DNA of 6,840 nt from Clostridiales bacterium (GTDB lineage: Bacteria; Bacillota; Clostridia; UBA8921). Positions 1-6,061 of this stretch are shown here, piece by piece. The notes beneath the pieces are model-generated. The model searched no databases. It was not told the DNA's origin and saw only the letters and a list, made by a program, of their open reading frames with translations. The position numbers and the translations under genes were made by a program. Each line of letters starts with the position of its first letter. The first letter of the stretch is position 1. Location of the stretch: positions 1-6,840 of the forward strand of contig DOHE01000032.1 of assembly GCA_003535395.1 (NCBI GenBank), read 5' to 3'.

Positions 1-32
1 GGCCGACACCTGCAGCGGAGGGTTTATCCCTG

Positions 33-1094
33 GTGCCCTTCGGACCCATCCACCCTCTTTTGTCTCACGTGTTTCAGCTGGGACTTGACATGCGGGAAGA
101 AAACATCCGCCAGGCATATCCGGCCTTTGGATATCAATACCGGGGCATGCATGCAGGTTTTGAGGATGTCTCTTTGGATCATGCCCGGATCCTGACAGGC
201 CGGATCTGCGGGAAGTGTTCGTTTTCCTATGGATTGGCCCTGGCTATGGCGATTGAGAACATCTCCGGCATGCCGGTACCGGAAAGGGCGCTTAGCCTGC
301 GTTGTTTTTTTGCAGAACTGGAGAGGGTTTCATCTCATCTTCTCCAATTTTCCACCATGGCAGCACACCTCGGGATTTCCTGCGTTTCCGTCAAAGCGAT
401 GCAGACTCGGGAAAAACTTCTGGATATCTGTCAGGCGGCCGGGGGGAGCCGGTTGTTTATGGATGCCTGTATTCCAGGTGGAATGACCCTGGATCTGCCC
501 CGGGAAATGGTGTACGAGCTGCCGTTGCTGCTGGATGAAGTGCTGTCAGGTGCAGCGGAAGTGGAGGAGGCCGTGTTACGGGACGGGCTGGTATATACAC
601 GCCTTCGGAGTGCGGGGCAGCTATCGCCCGAAAAAGTGGCAGCATACGGCATCACGGGGCCGGACGCGCGGGCTTCCGGCTGCTGCAGGGATTCAAGGAC
701 CCATGGATACGCTGCCTATGCATCCCTGGATTTTTGCCCCCGGAAACACACAGGAGAGGAAGATGCCATGGCCCGCATGATGGTGAGAGGATCTGAGATC
801 TATGATTCTGTCAGCATGATGAAGTTACTGCTTGAAAGCCTTCCAGCTGGCCCTGTCCGACTGGGCGGAAGTGCAGTGCGGGCAGGTTTGGGTATGGCCT
901 GTGTGGAGCAGGCGGAGGGAGAACTGATCTGCATCGTGGAGGTCAGAGACAGCGGTCGGCTGCAGGTGCATTTTCGGAGCCCATCTGAGGCAAATATGGC
1001 TGGCCTTCTTTCGCTGGCGGGAAATTCCACCTGGGATGAACTGCCTGTGATCCTGGATTCCTTTGGCATCTGCATCCCATGTTTTGAGAGGTGA
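33..1094 (+). CDS. [NiFe]-hydrogenase group 4 large-subunit homologue (EchE/CooH-like)
   Basis: Catalytic large subunit of an Ech-type membrane-bound energy-converting hydrogenase, or a close relative, facing the cytoplasm. These complexes couple ferredoxin oxidation and proton reduction to ion translocation. Family landmarks in order: PFGPIHP at the N-terminus, the L1 motif RICGKC (Cys59, Cys62), GPDARASG in mid-protein, ARMMVR plus a following helix near residue 250, and a C-terminal CIPCFER (Cys347, Cys350). The four Ni/Fe-site cysteines are therefore present. Tyr66 stands where L1 usually has His, and Gly-Ile precedes Cys347 where Asp-Pro is usual. The protein stops right after CxxCxxR, with no cleavable tail. 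About 353 residues fits EchE and CooH. The GTG start at 33 has GGAGGG at 17-22, but the frame is open to the window edge and relatives carry a few more residues before PFGP, so the true start may lie upstream. The ferredoxin gene follows immediately. Family placement is firm; H2 activity is not. Confidence 0.85.
   Translation: MPFGPIHPLLSHVFQLGLDMREENIRQAYPAFGYQYRGMHAGFEDVSLDHARILTGRICGKCSFSYGLALAMAIENISGMPVPERALSLRCFFAELERVSSHLLQFSTMAAHLGISCVSVKAMQTREKLLDICQAAGGSRLFMDACIPGGMTLDLPREMVYELPLLLDEVLSGAAEVEEAVLRDGLVYTRLRSAGQLSPEKVAAYGITGPDARASGCCRDSRTHGYAAYASLDFCPRKHTGEEDAMARMMVRGSEIYDSVSMMKLLLESLPAGPVRLGGSAVRAGLGMACVEQAEGELICIVEVRDSGRLQVHFRSPSEANMAGLLSLAGNSTWDELPVILDSFGICIPCFER
1087..1092 (+). 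promoter_or_regulatory. Ribosome binding site of the EchF-like gene
   Basis: GAGAGG lies inside the last codons of the large-subunit gene, five bases before the ATG at 1098. It supports this start and close translational linkage of the two hydrogenase subunits. Confidence 0.6.
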
Positions 1095-1097
1095 CTC

Positions 1098-1427
1098 ATG
1101 GCCGGTATACTCAGCATCTTTCTTAAAAATGTTTTCACATCAGGAAGACACAGGCTCAAGTCCCATGAATTCAAGGACATGCTGGGCGGCAGCCGGGGCC
1201 ACATCGAGTTTGACCTGTTTCAATGCGATTTCTGCGGAAAGTGCCGGCAGATCTGTGTGACGGGGGCCATTCGCACAGACAGGCAGAGCCGTTTTCTACA
1301 GCATGATTCTTTTGCATGCCTTGGTTGCGGGGAATGCGCGAGGATCTGTCCTTTTCACTGCATCCGGATGCATCCGGAGGAAGCGTTGCCGGCGTTGCGC
1401 AGAGCACCGGATGTTTACAAATCATGA
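1098..1427 (+). CDS. 2x[4Fe-4S] ferredoxin-type hydrogenase subunit (EchF-like)
   Basis: Small iron-sulfur subunit expected to carry electrons between reduced ferredoxin and the [NiFe] module of an Ech-type complex. Two complete cluster motifs are visible: Cys43, Cys46, Cys49, Cys53 (CDFCGKCRQIC followed by Val) and Cys74, Cys77, Cys80, Cys84 (CLGCGECARIC followed by Pro). The second is the standard bacterial ferredoxin form. The N-terminal 40 residues, including the RGHIEFD stretch before the first cluster, resemble EchF/NuoI/HycF-type subunits rather than a free ferredoxin. The length of 109 residues is near that of EchF. The gene starts three bases after the large-subunit stop, in the echE-echF order known from Ech operons, and appears to be the last gene of this operon because a 113-bp spacer follows. 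No signal peptide or membrane helix is evident, so it should be a peripheral cytoplasmic subunit. Confidence 0.88.
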   Translation: MAGILSIFLKNVFTSGRHRLKSHEFKDMLGGSRGHIEFDLFQCDFCGKCRQICVTGAIRTDRQSRFLQHDSFACLGCGECARICPFHCIRMHPEEALPALRRAPDVYKS

Positions 1428-1462
1428 TTCCGCTGCAAAATGCACTTTACAGCAAGGCTCAA

Positions 1463-1492
1463 TCATAATTCCAAAGTCAGCCGGCATACCTT
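1463..1492 (+). promoter_or_regulatory. Candidate sigma-E (mother-cell sporulation) promoter
   Basis: The -35-like element TCATAAT (1463-1469) and -10-like element CATACCTT (1485-1492) are 15 bp apart. Against the Bacillus sigma-E consensus KMATATT-N14/15-CATACAHT this is 6 of 7 and 7 of 8 matches with correct spacing. Transcription would start near 1499, giving a leader of about 40 bases before the ATG at 1541. Bacillus subtilis spoVB is known to be sigma-E dependent, which agrees with the gene downstream. The match is by eye and untested. Confidence 0.5.
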
Positions 1493-1512
1493 CATGTAGG
1501 ATCATAAGATAT

Positions 1513-1529
1513 CCGCAGTCCTGCTGCGG
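1513..1529 (+). promoter_or_regulatory. Small leader hairpin overlapping the ribosome binding site
   Basis: CCGCAG (1513-1518) and CTGCGG (1524-1529) are exact inverted repeats around a five-base loop, and T1512/G1530 could add a wobble pair. The right arm runs into the purine-rich GGGGAAAG (1528-1535) that is the only ribosome binding site candidate for the ATG at 1541, so folding would partly mask it. The stem is short and may have no role. Confidence 0.3.
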
Positions 1530-1540
1530 GGAAAGACCGT

Positions 1541-3067
1541 ATGCAGCGTTCCCTGGCGGGTAATGCGGCCATTCTGGTCGCCTCCGGTTTTGCTGTCCGG
1601 ATGTTGGGTTTTGTTTACCGGGTTTATCTGTCCAATCTGCTTGGAGCGGAAGGGATGGGCCTTTACCAGCTTATCTCTCCGGTCTACCTGCTTGCGGTCC
1701 TTACGATCACATCCGGGATCTCCATCGCAGTCTCAAGGCTCGTATCACGGGAACAGGCCCTTGAGCAGGAGTACAACGCCCGGCGGATCCTGTGGACATC
1801 TTTTTTTATCGGAACTGCCCTGGGTACCCTTGCAGGGTTGGTCATGTTCCTGTTTCCCGATTTTCTTTCATCTGCGGTCATATCCGACCCAAGAGCCCGG
1901 GATGCGCTCAGGATACTTGCTTTTTGTGTGCCTGTGGTCTGTATGACCACAGCATTGAAAGGCTATTTCTACGGCAGTCAGAAGATGACGCCCAATGCGG
2001 TTGCGCAAATGGTGGAGCAGGGGGTCCGGATCTTGACAACGGGATACCTGATCCAGTATCTGGGAGGAGCCGGTTCCGGAATACCCGTTTCTACGGCCTG
2101 TGCTTATGCCATGGCAGGAACGGTGACAGGTGAGATGTCTTCGTTCCTGGTGGTCATGGGAATATATGCCTTTGGAAGGAAGCGCAGGAGTTCCCCCCAT
2201 AGCTGTTCTTTCACTTTTGGGCGCAGAAAGGCGGCCTATAAAGTGCTTGGGATCGCATTTCCTGTGTCTGCCAACCGTTTTGTCACCAGCTTGATGGGAA
2301 CCATCGAAACGGTGATGATCCCGGGGCGCCTCCAGACGGGAGGGCTTAGTATCAACGAGAGCATGGCTGCCTTCGGCCGGTTCAGCGGGATGTCCATGCC
2401 TCTTATATATTTTCCTGCCATTTTGACCTCTGCCCTGTCCACCACCCTCGTGCCGGCCATTGCGGAGGCGGTGGCGCGGGGAGACCTGCGCCGGGTAAAT
2501 CACCGTATCGATAAATCCATTCGCTATACCATGGCCACAGGCATCCTTTTTTCTGCATTTTTCCTTGCTTTTCCCCATGCCATCGGCAATCTGGCGTATC
2601 CGGGGGAAAATGTGGGAGGTTCTCTGCAAATGCTCGCACTTTGCTGCGTTTTTATGTATCTGTCCCAGACCCTGCACGGCATCCTTAACGGTCTGGGTCG
2701 TCAAAACCAACTGTTTTGGCATGCGCTTACAGGATATGGGATCCGAATCCTGGCGGTGTGGTTTTTAATACCGCTGCGGGGAATGGAAGCCTATGCTGTA
2801 TCCATCACCATCAGTCTTGGGGTAACCTGTATTCTCAATTTGCGAAGGGCGGCCCGGGACACAGGTTTGTCTTTCAATGTCAGGGACTGGCTGATCAAGC
2901 CCCTTCCGGCCGGCATCGCGGTGATAGGAGTGCGTGTACTGGCCGGGCTGCTTCCTTTTTGGGGCCAGATGCGGTTGGAATTGGCAGCCGCATTTGTGGC
3001 GATAGGATTTGGGATCGCGTGTCTGTTCGCATTCGGAGTGATCCGGCGGGGAAGGGATTTTCACTGA
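1541..3067 (+). CDS. spoVB: SpoVB-like polysaccharide/lipid-linked sugar flippase (MOP superfamily, PST family)
   Basis: Polytopic membrane transporter of the SpoVB/polysaccharide-synthase group, which flips undecaprenyl-linked sugar intermediates across the cytoplasmic membrane; SpoVB itself is needed for spore cortex formation. The N-terminus has the family hallmark of a first helix followed by RMLGFVYRVYLSNLLG (from about residue 20) and EGMGLYQL. Later come a GISIAVSRLVS segment (about residues 60-70) and the conserved ALKGYFYGSQKMTPNAVAQ region (about residues 140-160) leading into VEQGVRI. Around 14 hydrophobic segments are spread along 508 residues, close to the usual 510-520. The ATG at 1541 is preceded by GGGGAAAG, and upstream codons do not extend the family homology. 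The gene stands alone between two spacers and has a sigma-E-like promoter upstream. Firmicutes often carry several SpoVB paralogues (for example YkvU and YtgP), so orthology to SpoVB is probable, not proven. Confidence 0.82.
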   Translation: MQRSLAGNAAILVASGFAVRMLGFVYRVYLSNLLGAEGMGLYQLISPVYLLAVLTITSGISIAVSRLVSREQALEQEYNARRILWTSFFIGTALGTLAGLVMFLFPDFLSSAVISDPRARDALRILAFCVPVVCMTTALKGYFYGSQKMTPNAVAQMVEQGVRILTTGYLIQYLGGAGSGIPVSTACAYAMAGTVTGEMSSFLVVMGIYAFGRKRRSSPHSCSFTFGRRKAAYKVLGIAFPVSANRFVTSLMGTIETVMIPGRLQTGGLSINESMAAFGRFSGMSMPLIYFPAILTSALSTTLVPAIAEAVARGDLRRVNHRIDKSIRYTMATGILFSAFFLAFPHAIGNLAYPGENVGGSLQMLALCCVFMYLSQTLHGILNGLGRQNQLFWHALTGYGIRILAVWFLIPLRGMEAYAVSITISLGVTCILNLRRAARDTGLSFNVRDWLIKPLPAGIAVIGVRVLAGLLPFWGQMRLELAAAFVAIGFGIACLFAFGVIRRGRDFH

Positions 3068-3151
3068 AGTCATATCGGTCTTCTGCCTGTTCTGTTGCCC
3101 CGCCGCCGCCCTGTCGCCGCCCAGCAGCAGTTGCCCTGCCGCCAGCCTCCC
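3068..3151 (+). other. C-rich, A-poor intergenic tract; possible Rho-dependent termination region
   Basis: Immediately after the flippase stop the sense strand becomes pyrimidine-rich. Hand counting of 3079-3160 gives about 39 C, 18 G, 21 T and 4 A, with GCC repeats at 3101-3110 and five CCC runs. C-over-G bubbles of this length are typical of rut sites. No stem followed by a T-run is visible, so an intrinsic terminator is not supported. The reading frame that crosses it has no sign of being coding. Confidence 0.25.
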
Positions 3152-3180
3152 TTGCTTCCTGACTTTGATAATGCTAAAAT
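3152..3180 (+). promoter_or_regulatory. Candidate sigma-A promoter for the polysaccharide operon
   Basis: TTGCTT (3152-3157), a 17-bp spacer, and TAAAAT (3175-3180) preceded by TGC form an extended -10 promoter. A second -10-like hexamer, GATAAT, lies at 3167-3172. The predicted start near 3187 leaves a leader of about 58 bases to the ATG at 3245. The -35 matches consensus at only three of six positions, so the call rests mostly on the -10 element and its place in the only spacer ahead of the operon. Confidence 0.4.
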
Positions 3181-3230
3181 GTGTTCGTACTGCAGAATCA
3201 AAGTGATGTCACAAGCAGATCAAATATGCC

Positions 3231-3236
3231 GGGAGG
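3231..3236 (+). promoter_or_regulatory. Ribosome binding site of the first acyltransferase
   Basis: GGGAGG lies eight bases before the ATG at 3245. It decides the start: neither ATG 3206 nor ATG 3179 in the same frame, nor GTG 3391 in the downstream frame, has a comparable site. It therefore indicates that translation begins upstream of the frameshift. Confidence 0.65.
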
Positions 3237-3244
3237 CAAACACC

Positions 3245-3801
3245 ATGCTGATCAAGGGCAGGACCGCGGCAGAAATATGGGGAGAGTCGATAAAACTTGC
3301 CCGGGGAATGTTTTTCCGGCTGCGTGTGGCATCCTGCGGCCCTTGGCTTCGGGTTGGGCCCGGGGTCCGGCTGCTTAAAAAAACGCAACCGTGGTACTGG
3401 GTGAAAAGGTCCAGCTGCACCGTCAGGTAAAACTCAGCGCCTGGGGAACGGACGGGCCTGCCCGGATTGAAATCGGCAATGGCACTGCCATAGGAGACCG
3501 GTCGGAGATCCATGCCGGGAACCGGGTCATTATCGGAGCTGGATGCAATATCGCATGGGATGTCAACATCCTGGACCGGGATTACCATAAATTGGATAAT
3601 GATCGGGAAATATTTGCACCGGTGCACATCGGAGAGCGGGTATGGATCGGATGCAGGGCGATCATCCTTAAGGGGATCACCATCGGGGAGGGTGCAGTGG
3701 TGGCGGCAGGAAGCGTCGTCACCCGTGATGTGCCCGCCGGAGCCCTGGTTGCAGGGAATCCCGCCCGGGTGATCAGGGAAGGAGTGGCCTGGAAACCGTG
3801 A
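3245..3801 (+). CDS. Hexapeptide-repeat O-acyltransferase (CysE/WbbJ type), interrupted by an apparent -1 frameshift
   Basis: Left-handed beta-helix acyltransferase likely to transfer acetyl or a similar acyl group from CoA to a sugar of a surface glycan. From ATG 3245 the first frame encodes 46 residues ending in VGPGVRLLKK. After the A-run the frame one base back continues as NATVVLGEKVQLHRQVKL, keeping the hexapeptide rhythm, to the stop at 3801; the restored protein would be 185 residues, normal for the family. Visible features are IEIGNGTAIGDRSEI repeats, a probable catalytic His in LDRDYH (restored residue 115), VWIG (133-136), GAVVAAGSVVTRDVP and the closing GNPARVI. Without a shift the first frame gives only 61 residues (stop at 3430). 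The second frame alone (GTG 3391, 136 residues) keeps the active site but has no ribosome binding site and lacks the first turns. It could be a sequence error, a young pseudogene or a slippage gene. Its stop overlaps the next start. Confidence 0.75.
3377..3383 (+). other. A7 homopolymer at the frameshift junction
   Basis: Seven A residues fall exactly where the acyltransferase reading frame must move by -1. In the upstream frame they read as Lys-Lys. One extra A, or a single-tRNA slip back by one base, joins the two halves as Leu-Leu-Lys-Lys-Asn-Ala. A GGGG run sits 11 bases upstream (3362-3365), and an imperfect GGTG/CACC stem could form just downstream around 3400-3421. Both resemble stimulators of programmed frameshifting but are weak. 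A7 is shorter than most efficient RNA-polymerase slippage tracts. Confidence 0.6.
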
Positions 3802-5456
3802 GTGCCGGCAGCATGAATTCGAAACACGAACCAGCCGGTCTGCAGGCGGGCGTCGAAACCGGGACCGCTGCGAAAGTTGGCATGGTCACGCTGGTGATGC
3901 TTTTTTCCCGCCTTTTATCCCTGGTATCCGTACAGATCTATATGGCTGTATTCGGGGCTGGTGGGAATGAGATCAATATTTATTCCTTTGCGTTGCCGGT
4001 TCCCAACATACTGTTCACCAGTTTCGGCACCGCCCTGGCCACAGTAGTGATCCCCATATATTCCGGGCTTTTGAGCCGGGGGGAAAAGAGCCGGGCTGAC
4101 CGGTTTGCACATAATCTTTTCACTTCCGCATCTCTTTTCACCCTGGGGCTGATTTTAATCAGCGAACTGGCAGCGCCCCTCATCCCCGGATTGACAGAGT
4201 ACAGCCAGCCGGACCGGGGATCCCTTTTTTTGGTCCAGGCTCTGCGGATCCTGTTTCCGGTGATGATGTTCTATACCTGGAACTACATCCTCCAGGGTCT
4301 GCTGCAGTCTGCCGGCCGATTTTTTATGCCGGCATTTGTCAGTGTCCCCAGCAGTCTCATTGTAATCGGCTACACCCTGTTGCTGGGGAGCCGTTTCGGT
4401 GTTCAGGGCCTGCTCGTCGCCACCGTGCTGGGACTTTCCACCCAAGCCTTCATCCTGATCCCGCCTATTTTGAAGCTGGGGTACCGTTACCGGCCCGTCA
4501 TGGATCTGAAGGATCCAGACATGGTAAAGGCATTGAAACTCAGCCCCAGCGTGCTGCTGGGCACCTCCGCCTATCAGCTCAATATGCTGTTCAATTCCAT
4601 CCTGGCAGCCAATTTCGGAAACAAGGTCACTTTGCTCAATTTCGCGCAGGCGCTGGTTTTAAACTCGGTGCTTGCTTTTGTATATTCCATGACGGCGGTG
4701 ATCTATCCCCGGCTTTCCGTGCAGCATGCCCGGGGGGACAAGCCCGCATACCTTGCAACTGTCACCGGCGCGGTGCGTTCCATTGCGTTTCTGCTGATTC
4801 CTGCGACTGCCGGGCTGATCGCAGTACGGGAACCGCTGCTCGATCTTTTAGTCCGATGGGGCCGGGTGACCGGGGAGGAAGCGCGCCTGGCCGCTTCTCT
4901 GCTGGCCTTCTACACTGCAGGCATTCTTGGGATCGGGCTAAAAGAAGTATTTGACCGTGCCTTTTATGCGGCGCATGATACCCGCACCCCGGCTATCAAC
5001 GGGATTTTCATGATGGTGGTCAATATTGGAGCCAGCCTGCTTTTTACTTCATTTATGGGGATCCAGGGCATCCCTCTGGCCTATTCCGTTGCGGCAGCGG
5101 CGGGGGGCCTGGCCCTGGCGCTTAAGCTGCACCGCAAAACGGGGGGCCTGATCGACCCGAAGCTGATCAAGGGCTTTGGGACCATGGCGTTGGCCGGCTT
5201 GGCCGTATACGCAGCTTCTGCGGCAACAGTACATCTGACCGGGCTGTGGCTGGAAACCGGTGCCGTTGCAGGCGGAGGCGCAGAAACAGGAGCCGGTGTT
5301 CTGGTTCGGATCTTGCGGGTGGGCCTGCCTGTTCTGGCGGGAGGGCTCGCATATGCGGGAATAACGATTGCGTTTCGGCTTGCGGAGGCGCAGCGCATCC
5401 TGCTTAAGATCCGGTCCGTGTTCCATCATGGATCAAGTCACAGGAGGGAACGATGA
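3798..5456 (+). CDS. MurJ/MviN-family lipid-linked glycan flippase
   Basis: Polytopic membrane protein of the MurJ branch of the MOP exporters, whose studied members flip lipid II. The 552 residues have about 14 hydrophobic segments, slightly long for the family, with a basic C-terminal tail. Family-like parts are the first helix with FSRLL (residues 36-40), VFGAG (51-55), [12 protein letters not shown] (69-80) followed by [25 protein letters not shown] near residue 165, and [17 protein letters not shown] near 390. Positions usually Gly and Arg in the SRxLGxxR motif are Ser41 and Ser44 here, and the usual Asp-Ala/Ser pair of the second helix is Asn60-Ile61, so lipid II may not be the cargo. 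The GTG start overlaps the previous stop by four bases; GGAAGGAG (3777-3784) is 13 bases away. ATG 3813 is an alternative but has no ribosome binding site. The setting between acyltransferases and a glycosyltransferase suggests surface polysaccharide export. Confidence 0.82.
   Translation: MSAGSMNSKHEPAGLQAGVETGTAAKVGMVTLVMLFSRLLSLVSVQIYMAVFGAGGNEINIYSFALPVPNILFTSFGTALATVVIPIYSGLLSRGEKSRADRFAHNLFTSASLFTLGLILISELAAPLIPGLTEYSQPDRGSLFLVQALRILFPVMMFYTWNYILQGLLQSAGRFFMPAFVSVPSSLIVIGYTLLLGSRFGVQGLLVATVLGLSTQAFILIPPILKLGYRYRPVMDLKDPDMVKALKLSPSVLLGTSAYQLNMLFNSILAANFGNKVTLLNFAQALVLNSVLAFVYSMTAVIYPRLSVQHARGDKPAYLATVTGAVRSIAFLLIPATAGLIAVREPLLDLLVRWGRVTGEEARLAASLLAFYTAGILGIGLKEVFDRAFYAAHDTRTPAINGIFMMVVNIGASLLFTSFMGIQGIPLAYSVAAAAGGLALALKLHRKTGGLIDPKLIKGFGTMALAGLAVYAASAATVHLTGLWLETGAVAGGGAETGAGVLVRILRVGLPVLAGGLAYAGITIAFRLAEAQRILLKIRSVFHHGSSHRRER
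5442..5448 (+). promoter_or_regulatory. Ribosome binding site of the second acyltransferase
   Basis: AGGAGGG, a near-perfect Shine-Dalgarno sequence, lies within the end of the MurJ-like gene. It stands four bases before ATG 5453 and ten before the in-frame ATG 5459, so either codon could be used. The first gives the ATGA overlap seen at the other junctions. Confidence 0.65.
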
Positions 5457-6061
5457 AAATGACTGGAAAGAGCCGTGAAAACGGAAGCAAAAACAGCATC
5501 CGGGGAATATGCGGGAGGTTCTGCCAAAAGATCGTAAAGGGGCTTTGCCTGATTTTGTATTATGGCATTGCCCGGCACCTTCCGGCATCCGGTACTCCCT
5601 GGAGCCTGGGTGCACAGCAAATCCGTGGTTTTTTATGCAAAGGGATCTTCCGCTCCTGCGGCAAACGGGTCAATATCGAACACGGTGCATTTTTTGCATC
5701 CGGTGCGGATATCGAGATCGGAGAGGATTCCGGCATCGGGCTTGACTGCCGGGTCAACGGCCCGCTTCAGATCGGCCGGGATGTGATGATGGCACCGGAT
5801 GTGATGATTTTTACCCAGAACCATGAAACCAGCCGTCTGGATATCCCTATGCGCCTGCAGACCGCGCCAAAACGTCCGGTCGTGATCGGTGACGATGTTT
5901 GGATTGGTGCCCGGGTCATCATCCTGCCCGGAGTTCGCGTTGGGAACGGTGCCATCCTGGCCGCAGGGGCGGTCGTCACCCGTGATGTGCCTGACTATGC
6001 CATCATCGGGGGAAATCCGGCACGGGTCATTAAAATGCGAAACGGGGAGGTGCCAACATGA
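5453..6061 (+). CDS. Hexapeptide-repeat O-acetyltransferase (WcaF/maltose acetyltransferase type)
   Basis: Left-handed beta-helix transferase expected to O-acetylate a sugar in the glycan made by this operon, using acetyl-CoA in the cytoplasm. The 202 residues begin with a basic and then hydrophobic N-terminal region (about 15-45) including [10 protein letters not shown], a pattern common in polysaccharide-cluster acyltransferases. The hexapeptide domain runs from about residue 70 to 195: [20 protein letters not shown], then the probable catalytic His124 in [23 protein letters not shown] (149-161), [11 protein letters not shown] and GNPARVIK at the end. Its C-terminal domain parallels that of the upstream acyltransferase (VWIG, VVTRDVP, GNPARVI shared), but the N-terminal regions and active-site loops differ, so they are distant paralogues that probably act on different sugars or positions. 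The ATGA start overlaps the MurJ-like stop. No frameshift or missing motif is seen. The precise acyl donor and acceptor cannot be told from sequence. Confidence 0.88.
   Translation: MKMTGKSRENGSKNSIRGICGRFCQKIVKGLCLILYYGIARHLPASGTPWSLGAQQIRGFLCKGIFRSCGKRVNIEHGAFFASGADIEIGEDSGIGLDCRVNGPLQIGRDVMMAPDVMIFTQNHETSRLDIPMRLQTAPKRPVVIGDDVWIGARVIILPGVRVGNGAILAAGAVVTRDVPDYAIIGGNPARVIKMRNGEVPT
6044..6050 (+). promoter_or_regulatory. Ribosome binding site of the glycosyltransferase
   Basis: GGGGAGG is seven bases before the ATG at 6058, within the end of the acetyltransferase gene. It fixes the glycosyltransferase start. Confidence 0.65.

Noticed and set aside
1446..1469. Sigma-A promoter from TTTACA (1446) and CATAAT (1464)
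   Set aside because: The spacer is only 12 bp, too short for a sigma-A promoter; the sigma-E reading of this spacer fits better.
1428..1540. Intrinsic terminator after the ferredoxin gene
   Set aside because: The only clear hairpin (1513-1529) is followed by GGGAAAG, not a T-run, and lies next to the following start codon.
1868..2722. 284-codon open frame on the minus strand
   Set aside because: It lies wholly opposite the SpoVB-like gene, its translation is rich in His, Arg and Gly with no recognisable motif, and it has no plausible start context. It is a GC-driven shadow frame.
3098..3151. G-quadruplex on the minus strand
   Set aside because: The G-runs are only three to four long, with loops of 7 to 12 bases, which is a weak candidate; mentioned only within the C-rich tract finding.
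3095..3244. N-terminal extension of the first acyltransferase from TTG 3095, ATG 3179 or ATG 3206
   Set aside because: The extra residues are low-complexity or unlike the family, the upstream part is the C-rich tract and candidate promoter, and only ATG 3245 has a good ribosome binding site.
3391..3801. Independent short acyltransferase starting at GTG 3391
   Set aside because: It has no Shine-Dalgarno sequence, lacks the first helix turns, and the missing part is encoded just upstream in another frame; retained only as an alternative in the gene entry.
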